From contig WFQT01000144.1 of the NCBI GenBank assembly GCA_015486895.1, positions 1 through 7,760 of the forward strand: 7,760 nucleotides of DNA, written 5' to 3'. The DNA comes from Anaerolineae bacterium. GTDB lineage: Bacteria; Chloroflexota; Anaerolineae; JAADDB01. A program made the position numbers and the translations under genes. Positions 1-5,979 of the stretch are shown piece after piece; the first letter of the stretch is position 1, and each line of letters opens with the position of its first letter. The notes beneath the pieces were generated by a model. It did not search any database. It was not told the DNA's origin and saw only the letters and a list, made by a program, of their open reading frames with translations.

Positions 1-3000
1 GGTGTGTTGGTCGGCGTTGCCGTGGGTGTGTTGGTCGGCGTTGGTGTCGGCGTATCGGTGGGCGTTGGTGTCGGCGTATCGGTAGGCGTTGGTGTCGGCG
101 TGTCGGTAGGCGTTGGTGTCGGCGTGTCGGTAGGCGTTGGTGTCGGCGTATCGGTAGGCGTGGGTGTTGGTGCCGGCGTGTCGGTGGGCATTGGTGTTGG
201 TGTGTCGGTTGGTGTTGGTGCCGGTGTGTCGGCAGACGTGGATGTCAGTGTTGGTGTCTCAGTAGGCGTAGATGTCGGCGTTAGTGTCGGCGTGGTAGTT
301 GGTATGTCGGTCACTGTCGCTGTGGGATCCACAGCGTTATCCAACAGCAAATCGCCGAACAGGTTATAATCGCTATTGGTGCTATCCCCTTCCCAAATCA
401 AGTAGTAGTCCCAACTGCCGCCATCGTCATCATCGTGGTAAGCGAAGTTAAAGCCAATAGTGGCACTGGTCGGGGAAAAACGTAACTCGGACCACGGTAG
501 TTTCACCTCTAATGACCAACCACTGCCAGGAAGTTTATGGTAGGCGTATGTTAAACCAGTGAAGGGGCTACCGAAACGAGCAACCCGGCCGTCAACGGCG
601 AAGGTAAACTGGTGATCAGGACCGTTCCAGTCGCTGAAGAAGTCATGATTACCATCGATGCCGATCTCTATCGAGTCGTCGTGCCAGATGTAATTGCTGT
701 CAGCAACCATTTGAGCGTCATTGACCAGTGCTGCCACGTACAGTGCTTCACTATCCCAACCAAGCCAAAGCTGTACGTTTGGGTCAGATGAAGAAGGAGG
801 AGAGATAGGCAAAACCGTATCAGCGGTGCCGCTATTCAGTGTGGCGACGGCATTGCCACTCCACTCCGAGAGATCGCCATCAATGGTGGGAGGCTGTGCT
901 AAGTGGGTAGCGTGCAGAGTGCGGTCCGCCGGGCGTGGCGTCGGCGTAGAGGTAGCAGTCGGCGTAATTGTTGGGGTCTGTGATGGCGCTGGCGTCGTCG
1001 GCGCGTTAGTGGGCGTAATAGTAGGCGTCGGCTGCTCCGAGGTTTCCGATATGTGAATGTGCCCAAAGTTTTCCGGGTGCGAAGTCGTGCTGTCCCCGGC
1101 CCAGATCAAGTAGCTATCCCAATTGCCGCCGCTATCGTCGTCGTGTAAGCCAATGTCGAAGCCAATATTTTGCCCTAATGATAGCTGCGAAAGGCCCAAT
1201 CGGGAGGCTGGGATGGCAAATTCAAAAGTCCAGCCGCCCGGGACCTGGTGTGTTGCTACGGGTAGATCTGTTACCGTCCGCGCAAAGTCAGATAGCCGAC
1301 CATCGGCAGCGATGGTGAACTGGTGATCATCCTCAAACCAGTGTGATTGCTGGTCGTTGAGCCCGTCAAAAGCCAGTTCTACCGAATCATCTCGCCAAAT
1401 GTCACTACTATCATTAACGATGAAATTGTCGAGGACGAAGCCGGCAAGATACAAATGGCTCGCGTCCCAGCGGATCCATAACTTCATGGAGAGGTCACTG
1501 TCTGAGGTGGGCGGGTTGACGGTAGTCGCTGCATTGCGAGCCGTCAAAGTGAAAATTGACGTAGGGTCCCATTCGTTCAAATTGCCGTCTATGGTCGGCG
1601 CGTTTCCTGCACCGGCGAAGAGGTCTCCGCCGGTGAACGGTGGTGGTTCTATTGTTTCTAAGGGGATAGGGGTTGGATTGGGGTGATAGCTACTCCCTTT
1701 GGTGACGTCGACAAAATGGATATATTCGTTTCCATCCCCGTTGCAATCGATGCGAAAATCGCTTTCCCCAAACAAACGATTACTAAAGTAACCATCCGCA
1801 ATGACAAAAGTTGCCCTTTTCCATTGGTTACTGTTTTGCTTTTGAACGTAAGGCACATTGCTTCCCTGTGGTGTAGCCACAGTTTCGCCATTGACACCAT
1901 CGTAAGTTAATTTCCAGGTGTCTGTGCCGTGATCCAGGTAGGTCACCGTGATGGTCACTGTGCCGCTGCCGCCGTAGATGTAGCCATCATCAATCTTGAA
2001 CCACATGTATGGATTGCCGGTGGCTTGGTCGGTGCGCCTGGCTACCCATCCTTCTCTGCCGGGGGGTAGCACAGGATCATAGGGGTTCTTTTGGTAGCGG
2101 AAATGCTCTACTGTGGGGTCGTTGGTAACTACGTAAGTCTTGCCCCCGGCAACACCATCGTCCTGCTTCAGGTAAAACTCGAAGTTACCCCATTGGGGAT
2201 GGTTCAGCCAAGTCTTCCCAGTAGCACAGTTTGTCCAAGGATAGCGATGCTCGCGCATGGCAACCCAGGCGCTAGGCGTATTGTTTACGGTCACGCCTTC
2301 GTACTGTTGTGCCCAGCGGAAGATAGCGATGTCATTTATTTTGTCCCGAGATGTATCATTCGGGCCGGGTGGCGTTGGGTTAGTCCAGCTCAAAAAGCGG
2401 TATAGGAGATCAATATTCAAGCGTAAGTAGGTAGGATGTTTGTCCAGGCCGTTGAGAATACCCCAGTAGACTCGTGTATCATCGCAGAGCATATACTCGT
2501 ACGTCTCGAAGGTCAATGGCACTTTCTCTTCGTAGCGCAACGGTACATCGTAAATGCCGCAGTTATTGCAAGAACCGTTCTCGCCGTAATAAGCGCCCTC
2601 CATGTCCTCGTATAACGAATTCAATGAGAACCCTACCCCTTTGGCGGCGGCGTGCATGTCAATAGCTGTACGCTCTCGGGGACTGATACTGTATGGGGCG
2701 GATTGTACGAAGAGGACTTTACGCAGTTGACCGTTTTCGGAAAAAGCATCCACGTACCAATCAACCATTCGATTCACGTAGCTAATCCAGTTATCACTGG
2801 TCAGGCCGGCAGAAACCATCGCAGGGCGGTCGCGCTCGTTACTGGCCCGGGTCTCACCGTAAATCCCCGTGCCTAAAGCAACCCACTCTATCCGCGGGTC
2901 GTCGCGATAGCGCTCGCCAAAGGCCTGAATAAAACGGTGGTAGCGTTGTTGGTAAGTGCTATTCCAGTAACGAGGAATAAGCCAGGATCCGGTGCGCACG

Positions 3001-3410
3001 ACATATGGTTCCTGCCGCAGGTAAGTTGGCAATGCAGTGATACCACCGCAGCAGCGCCCGTTGTAGGTACTGATGGCAATAGCAGCCATTTTCCCGGAGT
3101 TCACTTGTTTCTGTAGCCAGCTATCAATGCGAGACCAATCGAAATGACCATCACTGGTTTCTACCTCCGCCCAGTTGAAAGTGCGCAAGCCGCCCGTTAA
3201 CGCATAGCGCTGTGGATCAATGCCCCAGTACTCCGCAGCAGCGTAGTTACCGGGATGATGCACTAAGCTCATGGGATTGTTCATGGGCGTGGGGTAAACG
3301 CCTGCCGTCTGCATCCCCGGCCGGGCGTTTACTTCTGGCCGGCCGCCGAATGCGAAGACAAGCAGTATGAGTAAGCCACCCCCGATAGGGATAAGTTTAC
3401 GTGTCAGCAT
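1..3410 (-). CDS. Secreted multidomain glycoside hydrolase-like protein with two CBM9-like domains and Thr-Pro linkers (3' end beyond window)
   Basis: I translated this frame by hand from ATG at 3408-3410 leftwards and met no stop, so at least 1136 residues lie here and the C-terminus is off the window. Residues 1-29 form a signal peptide (RK, then a hydrophobic run, then VNA cleavage site). Residues ~35-330 look like a clan GH-A TIM barrel: 'GGLRTFNWAEVE..G.FDWSRID' early, 'GTGIYGE' with E186 as candidate acid/base, and 'LTFETYE' with E302 as candidate nucleophile. This resembles GH42/DUF4832-type proteins, but I cannot name the family. Residues ~450-570 form a beta-rich segment ending 'DFRIDCNGDGNEYIHFVDV'. 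CBM9-like domain 1 is at ~602-790 and domain 2 at ~838-1028. Both begin 'PTIDG.L.EW', contain 'DDS(V/I)E' and end 'HDDD..G..WD.YLIW.GDST'. Thr-Pro linkers lie at ~575-595, ~792-830 and from 1032 onward. The likely role is extracellular polysaccharide binding or hydrolysis; the substrate is unknown. The architecture is clear, catalysis is inferred. Confidence 0.85.
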   Translation of the reverse strand, partial: MLTRKLIPIGGGLLILLVFAFGGRPEVNARPGMQTAGVYPTPMNNPMSLVHHPGNYAAAEYWGIDPQRYALTGGLRTFNWAEVETSDGHFDWSRIDSWLQKQVNSGKMAAIAISTYNGRCCGGITALPTYLRQEPYVVRTGSWLIPRYWNSTYQQRYHRFIQAFGERYRDDPRIEWVALGTGIYGETRASNERDRPAMVSAGLTSDNWISYVNRMVDWYVDAFSENGQLRKVLFVQSAPYSISPRERTAIDMHAAAKGVGFSLNSLYEDMEGAYYGENGSCNNCGIYDVPLRYEEKVPLTFETYEYMLCDDTRVYWGILNGLDKHPTYLRLNIDLLYRFLSWTNPTPPGPNDTSRDKINDIAIFRWAQQYEGVTVNNTPSAWVAMREHRYPWTNCATGKTWLNHPQWGNFEFYLKQDDGVAGGKTYVVTNDPTVEHFRYQKNPYDPVLPPGREGWVARRTDQATGNPYMWFKIDDGYIYGGSGTVTITVTYLDHGTDTWKLTYDGVNGETVATPQGSNVPYVQKQNSNQWKRATFVIADGYFSNRLFGESDFRIDCNGDGNEYIHFVDVTKGSSYHPNPTPIPLETIEPPPFTGGDLFAGAGNAPTIDGNLNEWDPTSIFTLTARNAATTVNPPTSDSDLSMKLWIRWDASHLYLAGFVLDNFIVNDSSDIWRDDSVELAFDGLNDQQSHWFEDDHQFTIAADGRLSDFARTVTDLPVATHQVPGGWTFEFAIPASRLGLSQLSLGQNIGFDIGLHDDDSGGNWDSYLIWAGDSTTSHPENFGHIHISETSEQPTPTITPTNAPTTPAPSQTPTITPTATSTPTPRPADRTLHATHLAQPPTIDGDLSEWSGNAVATLNSGTADTVLPISPPSSSDPNVQLWLGWDSEALYVAALVNDAQMVADSNYIWHDDSIEIGIDGNHDFFSDWNGPDHQFTFAVDGRVARFGSPFTGLTYAYHKLPGSGWSLEVKLPWSELRFSPTSATIGFNFAYHDDDDGGSWDYYLIWEGDSTNSDYNLFGDLLLDNAVDPTATVTDIPTTTPTLTPTSTPTETPTLTSTSADTPAPTPTDTPTPMPTDTPAPTPTPTDTPTPTPTDTPTPTPTDTPTPTPTDTPTPTPTDTPTPTPTNTPTATPTNT
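37..156 (-). repeat. Tandem 24-bp repeats encoding Thr-Pro octapeptides
   Basis: Five consecutive 24-bp units start at 37, 61, 85, 109 and 133. They differ only at the third codon base in two places (cgta/cgtg and ggta/ggtg). Read on the coding minus strand, each encodes TDTPTPTP. Further degenerate units of 24 and 30 bp continue to about 258, and the Thr-Pro character extends from the left edge to about 317. The segment is an extended linker or stalk in the secreted protein. The near-identity of the central units points to recent expansion by slippage or unequal crossing-over. The plus-strand Val-Gly frame over the same bases is only its antisense shadow. Confidence 0.9.
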
Positions 3411-3421
3411 CGAATAGCATT

Positions 3422-3427
3422 CTCTCC
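3422..3427 (-). promoter_or_regulatory. Shine-Dalgarno-like GGAGAG for the secreted glycosidase-like gene
   Basis: On the minus strand GGAGAG lies 11 nt before the ATG at 3410, a long but usable spacing. Another ATG at 3420 sits only 1 nt after it, but opens a frame of just 7 codons (stop 3397-3399) that overlaps the real start. The 3410 start is preferred because it begins directly with a signal peptide. Confidence 0.45.
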
Positions 3428-3577
3428 AACAGATTAGGTGCTATTTCTCGCGATATGAACCGGTAAAGGTGTTTCAATGGCTATCCTCTCAGCAATCTAA
3501 GCAGAGCAGGCACTCATACTGGTACGCCCGCACCACGGGGGATGAAAACAAGGTCAACGTTTTTCTACGTGCACATT

Positions 3578-3592
3578 TGTGCCTATGGCACA
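3578..3592. repeat. Short perfect hairpin TGTGCC-TAT-GGCACA
   Basis: A perfect 6-bp inverted repeat has a 3-nt loop. The palindrome GTGCAC lies just before it at 3569-3574, so the GTGC/GCAC half-site occurs repeatedly over about 24 bp. No T-run follows on either strand, so a terminator is unlikely. An operator for the divergent secreted gene or a small RNA hairpin would fit better. Function unknown. Confidence 0.4.
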
Positions 3593-3630
3593 CTCGGATT
3601 CTCCGGGAACGGCACTACTCCGGTGAAATT

Positions 3631-3660
3631 GCCTGTTAGTTAGATGGGACTAAGACAGGC
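3631..3660. repeat. Imperfect stem-loop GCCTGT...ACAGGC
   Basis: GCCTGT at 3631-3636 pairs with ACAGGC at 3655-3660. After a 2-nt bulge on the right side, TAGT (3637-3640) pairs with ACTA (3649-3652), leaving an 8-nt loop. Neither strand shows a following T-run. It may belong to a structured transcript or to a protein-binding site in the divergent spacer. Confidence 0.4.
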
Positions 3661-3799
3661 CTGCAGGTGCGGTGCGGGTGCTGCGTCCTATTTTAGGGGG
3701 CAGTAAACCCTGTTTGCCGAGACAACTGCAAGCATGTTCTCCTTTTGCTTTTGGACAAAGCACTTTCGTACCTTAACACAAAATATCCCCTTGCACAAT

Positions 3800-3839
3800 A
3801 GGAGAAAAGGGCAGGGTTCATTTTGTGGTCTTTTCTCCT
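3800..3839. repeat. Inverted repeat AGGAGAAAAG / CTTTTCTCCT
   Basis: The perfect 10-bp arms lie at 3800-3809 and 3830-3839, with a 20-nt loop. A third related sequence, TCTCCTTTT, lies at 3738-3746. The purine-only and pyrimidine-only arms are unusual for a terminator. The arms could be a dimeric regulator site, or could sequester AGGAGA in an RNA. The arms are plain in the sequence; the role is unknown. Confidence 0.45.
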
Positions 3840-3951
3840 TTACAGGTTTACAAGTCAGGTCGGTTTCTCTTCCCGGCCCTCGTAGCTCGTGCTGTTTCGT
3901 GTGTTTATTGGTGATGACGGTATTCTTGACCATAGGGCGCGCTTTTCTTAC

Positions 3952-3960
3952 TGTTGTAAT
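3952..3960 (+). promoter_or_regulatory. Possible extended -10 promoter element before the micro-ORF
   Basis: TGTTGTAAT matches the extended -10 form TGnTATAAT with one mismatch. TTGACC at 3926-3931 resembles a -35 box but is 23 bp away, too far for normal spacing. If used, transcription would start roughly 18 nt before the ATG at 3985. Confidence 0.25.
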
Positions 3961-3984
3961 ACCCCTTTCTTCTCTCTATTCCCA

Positions 3985-4083
3985 ATGAAGTCTATCGAGC
4001 ATTATCCTGTTTTAAGGTCTGTGCTCCATGTCGCACTACTCATATTGCTCTCAGGATGCATTAAAGCGGATAATAGGCCATGA
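3985..4083 (+). CDS. Possible 32-residue lipoprotein-like micropeptide or truncated lipoprotein remnant
   Basis: The frame from ATG 3985 to TGA 4083 encodes 32 residues that look like a lipoprotein signal: K2 and R11 in the n-region, a hydrophobic stretch at ~13-22, then a lipobox-like LLSGC with Cys25. Only CIKADNRP would remain after signal peptidase II cleavage. A longer in-frame start at 3889 exists but adds no recognisable sequence. No Shine-Dalgarno sequence precedes 3985. It could be a real small lipopeptide, the 5' stub of a decayed lipoprotein gene, or chance. The frames just after the stop gave no plausible continuation. Low confidence that it is translated. Confidence 0.25.
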   Translation: MKSIEHYPVLRSVLHVALLILLSGCIKADNRP

Positions 4084-4100
4084 CAGGTCGTTGTTGCTAA

Positions 4101-4129
4101 TTGTACGGAGCAAGTACTGGTGCTATAAT
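4101..4129 (+). promoter_or_regulatory. Sigma-70-type promoter for the glycosylphosphotransferase
   Basis: A consensus TATAAT at 4124-4129 carries the extended -10 dinucleotide (TGC before it). TTGTAC at 4101-4106 gives a weak -35 (TTG conserved) at exactly 17 bp. The predicted start of transcription is about 4136-4137, leaving an untranslated leader of ~210 nt before the ATG at 4347. This is the best promoter match in the window. Confidence 0.65.
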
Positions 4130-4137
4130 AGCAACCA
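4118..4137. promoter_or_regulatory. Dyad overlapping the -10 box, possible operator
   Basis: TGGT-GCTAT at 4118-4126 is mirrored by ATAGC-A-ACCA at 4128-4137, around A4127 with a single extra base in the right arm. The dyad covers the whole -10 hexamer up to the expected transcription start, where a repressor would block polymerase. Part of the symmetry comes from the TATAAT sequence itself, so chance is possible. Confidence 0.4.
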
Positions 4138-4140
4138 TAA

Positions 4141-4208
4141 AGGACGAAAGCGATCCCATGAATAGAGGCAAGGCGTACCTCGCCCCTATAAATCCTATCG
4201 GCTTCGTC
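4141..4208 (+). ncRNA. Candidate structured leader RNA (unidentified cis-regulatory element)
   Basis: The start of the leader folds into a closed element. GACGAA (4143-4148) pairs with TTCGTC (4203-4208). GC (4150-4151) then pairs with GC (4201-4202), and GAT (4152-4154) with ATC (4197-4199), leaving single-base bulges A4149 and G4200. Inside, ATAG (4162-4165) pairs with CTAT (4186-4189) and GGCG (4172-4175) with CGCC (4181-4184) around a 5-nt loop. A competing local hairpin, GGACG (4142-4146) with CG-A-TCC (4151-4156) and loop AAAG, would use the same 5' strand, so two exclusive folds are possible. I compared it mentally with c-di-GMP, fluoride, THF and glutamine motifs and found no match. 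Pairing is seen in the sequence; regulation is inferred. Confidence 0.4.
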
Positions 4209-4271
4209 GTTGTTTAATTTATGTAACTTGTGGCTGCAATTTATGTTGAAAATGCGTGATGCATGTGCCCC

Positions 4272-4305
4272 CACCGGGTCCATTTTGGCTGTTCCCTTGC
4301 CGGTG
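4272..4305 (+). repeat. Leader stem-loop CACCGG / CCGGTG
   Basis: Perfect 6-bp arms lie at 4272-4277 and 4300-4305 around a 22-nt loop, ending about 40 nt before the preferred start codon of the glycosylphosphotransferase. Upstream of it, the 9-bp word AATTTATGT is directly repeated at 4216-4224 and 4238-4246. With the 4347 start all of this is untranslated leader; with the ATG at 4263 the stem would be coding. Confidence 0.35.
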
Positions 4306-4335
4306 TGGTGTCAATGAATGTGAGTACGGCATCGC

Positions 4336-4341
4336 GGGGTG
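4336..4341 (+). promoter_or_regulatory. Ribosome binding site that favours the 4347 start
   Basis: GGGGTG, close to the GGAGGTG consensus, lies 5 nt before ATG 4347. The in-frame ATGs at 4263 and 4314 have no comparable site. This decides the start in favour of 4347. Confidence 0.5.
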
Positions 4342-4346
4342 TTGAG

Positions 4347-5765
4347 ATGCGAGCGCAACACACAACGAACTACGCTGTTTTTCTGCTGATCTCCGATATG
4401 ATATTGACGTTGCTGAGTTGGTTTACGGCCATCCGCTTGCGTTATGTCTTGCCCTACGGCCACGATTTGTCCGTCTACACTCTCTACGCGCCCCCTATTT
4501 TGTACTTCTGGATTATTATCATTTGGCCATTGATCTTTGTATTCACTTCGGCTTATGATTATCGGCGCACTTTGCGGTTTGTGGATGAATTACAGACGTT
4601 ATTAACGTCGCACATTATCGCAATGGCGCTGTTCGCTAGCTTGCTTTATCTTTTCTATCGAGATGTGTCTCGATTATTATTTGTATATTTCGTGATTGTT
4701 AACCTGTTGGCGATTTATCTCCATCGGGCTGTGCTGCGTGGAGTGTTCAGGTGGCTCGTAGGACCAAGACAGCAGGATGTGGAGAATGTTCTGATCATCG
4801 GTGCCGGCAAGGTGGGCCGTCAGTTGGCGACGCAACTTCAGCAGGAAAAGTGGACCGGTTTAACGGTAATTGGTTTCTTAGACAATGATGCGACTAAGCA
4901 ACACCGTTCTTTTAGCGGCGTGCCGGTGTTGGGGCGTGCTGCTGACGTGCTCTCAGTAGTGAGAGGTTATCATGTGGATGAAGTTATCTTCGCCTTGCCG
5001 CTGCGGGCCCACCGGGCATTGGAGAACATGGTGCTAAGTTTGCAATCTTTCCCGGTGCGGGTGCACGTAGTCCCCGATTACTTTGATCTAACTTTTTTCA
5101 GGGCGACTGTAGAGAACTACGGGGGAATTCCTCTCATTGGCCTGCGCGATCCCGCGATTGACGGTTTTAACCGCTTGGTGAAACGTGTTTTTGATCTGGT
5201 TGTTGGCGGAGCTACATTGATCGTCGTCTTCCCTCTTATGCTCTTGATTGCATTGCTTGTGAAAGTCACATCCCCGGGGCCGGTAATCTTCCAACAACAA
5301 CGGGTGGGCGAAAATGGTCGTATCTTCACTATGTACAAGTTTCGTTCCATGGTGGCTAATGCGGAGACTCTACAAGAACAATTTACCGGAGTAACAAAAG
5401 CAGGTGCCATTTTGCACAAGAAGAGGGACGATCCGCGTATTACGACGGTGGGCCGTTTTCTACGTCATACGAGTTTAGACGAACTACCGCAGCTTTTTAA
5501 TGTCTTAAAAGGAAATATGAGTTTAGTTGGGCCCAGGCCGGAGTTGCCTTCTCTGGTAGAAAAGTATGAGGCCTGGCAGCACAAGCGCTTTGCTGTACCC
5601 CCAGGCATCACCGGCTGGTGGCAGATCAACGGTCGCAGTGACCATCCCATGCAACTGCATACGGAGGACGACCTGTACTACATCCAGCACTATTCTCCCT
5701 TGCTGGACGCTCAGATTCTGTGGCGCACTATCGGTGTTGTATTGAAAGGGAAAGGAGCCTATTAG
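4347..5765 (+). CDS. Polyprenyl-phosphate hexose-1-phosphate transferase (exopolysaccharide-initiating glycosylphosphotransferase, WbaP/WcaJ type)
   Basis: This membrane enzyme transfers a sugar-1-phosphate from a UDP-sugar to undecaprenyl phosphate, the first step in building capsule, exopolysaccharide or O-antigen-like units. From the start at 4347 it has 472 residues, usual for the large PGT family. Helices lie at ~10-31, 46-70, 85-104 and 109-130. A Rossmann-like CoA-binding_3 domain follows, with VLIIGAGKVGRQL at 148-160. The catalytic bacterial sugar transferase domain begins with the membrane re-entrant segment at ~282-307. It carries KFRSM (331-335), the Asp-Glu dyad in DELPQ (378-382), LVGPRP (393-398), PGIT (419-422) and GWWQINGR (423-430), and ends with the typical KGKGAY. 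The alternative start at 4263 adds 28 residues without family character. The actual sugar (glucose, galactose or other) cannot be read from sequence. No Wzx, Wzy or other glycosyltransferase is in the window, so it stands alone here. Confidence 0.95.
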   Translation: MRAQHTTNYAVFLLISDMILTLLSWFTAIRLRYVLPYGHDLSVYTLYAPPILYFWIIIIWPLIFVFTSAYDYRRTLRFVDELQTLLTSHIIAMALFASLLYLFYRDVSRLLFVYFVIVNLLAIYLHRAVLRGVFRWLVGPRQQDVENVLIIGAGKVGRQLATQLQQEKWTGLTVIGFLDNDATKQHRSFSGVPVLGRAADVLSVVRGYHVDEVIFALPLRAHRALENMVLSLQSFPVRVHVVPDYFDLTFFRATVENYGGIPLIGLRDPAIDGFNRLVKRVFDLVVGGATLIVVFPLMLLIALLVKVTSPGPVIFQQQRVGENGRIFTMYKFRSMVANAETLQEQFTGVTKAGAILHKKRDDPRITTVGRFLRHTSLDELPQLFNVLKGNMSLVGPRPELPSLVEKYEAWQHKRFAVPPGITGWWQINGRSDHPMQLHTEDDLYYIQHYSPLLDAQILWRTIGVVLKGKGAY

Positions 5766-5857
5766 CAGCTCTGTGAAATCGTTGTACGCGGTGCAAGGGA
5801 ATGAACCGCAGAGCACCGGATTACACAGATTACTGGGCCCTGGCGTTTTTATTTTAG

Positions 5858-5934
5858 CCACAGAAAAACATAGAATTTCACAGATTTGGATCGAAAAGCA
5901 AGAAAAAATCTGTGTTGCCCCGGGCAATCTGTGG
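5858..5934. repeat. Nested inverted repeat CCACAGA..CACAGATTT / AAATCTGTG..TCTGTGG
   Basis: The outer arms CCACAGA (5858-5864) and TCTGTGG (5928-5934) and the inner arms CACAGATTT (5879-5887) and AAATCTGTG (5906-5914) are perfect. Outer and inner arms are separated by 14 and 13 nt on the two sides, around an 18-nt centre. The GC palindrome GCCCCGGGC (5917-5925) lies between the right arms. The symmetry is too regular to be easily chance. It resembles the dispersed 'ATCTGTG' intergenic repeats that I recall from several environmental bacterial genomes; that family assignment is from memory. Confidence 0.6.
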
Positions 5935-5950
5935 TAAAGATAGCTAGGTC

Positions 5951-5979
5951 GAGCCTAATACGTCGTTTTTCCCAGGCTC
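5951..5979. repeat. Inverted repeat GAGCCT / AGGCTC
   Basis: Perfect 6-bp arms lie at 5951-5956 and 5974-5979 around a 17-nt centre that contains TTTTT. It sits about 95-120 bp before pckA, where a regulator site or a leader hairpin might be expected. No known operator was recognised. Confidence 0.3.

Larger units (their letters stand above)
3411..4100. other. Long divergent intergenic region without a convincing standard gene
   Basis: This stretch separates the minus-strand secreted protein from the promoter of the plus-strand glycosylphosphotransferase. The short frames inside it (for example 3734-3988 plus and 3688-3933 minus) show no domain, no ribosome site and no compositional sign of coding. 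I see three stem-loops (3578-3592, 3631-3660, 3800-3839), a possible weak minus-strand promoter (TTGAAA at 3472-3477 and TATCGC at 3450-3455, spacer 16), an extended -10-like site at 3952-3960 and one lipoprotein-like micro-ORF at 3985-4083. The region is long enough to hold an unannotated RNA, but no known RNA family was recognised. Confidence 0.6.

Noticed and set aside
1..258. CRISPR-like array
   Set aside because: The repeats are contiguous 24-bp coding units without spacers, in frame with a long protein.
4..369. Plus-strand frame of Val-Gly repeats (121 residues)
   Set aside because: It is the antisense shadow of the Thr-Pro tract of the minus-strand gene, whose frame is open through the whole region with real domains.
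3734..3988. Plus-strand 84-residue frame, Phe/Cys/Ser-rich
   Set aside because: Low-quality composition, no ribosome site and overlap with an inverted repeat and another frame on the opposite strand suggest chance.
4002..4283. Minus-strand 93-residue frame over the promoter and leader
   Set aside because: It covers a good promoter and a structured leader of the opposite strand and has no protein family features.
4263..4346. N-terminal extension of the glycosylphosphotransferase from ATG 4263 or 4314
   Set aside because: The extra residues lack family character, there is no ribosome site, and a GGGGTG site sits correctly before 4347.
3411..4346. tRNA or known riboswitch in the divergent spacer
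   Set aside because: No T-loop consensus, cloverleaf arms or conserved riboswitch core sequence was found by eye.
5837..5855. Rho-independent terminator after the glycosylphosphotransferase
   Set aside because: There is a T-rich run, but the only preceding dyad is the six-base GGGCCC palindrome, which cannot form a normal hairpin loop.
5523..5927. Minus-strand 134-residue frame across the end of the glycosylphosphotransferase
   Set aside because: It overlaps the catalytic domain coding region and the repeat spacer and shows no domain or ribosome site.
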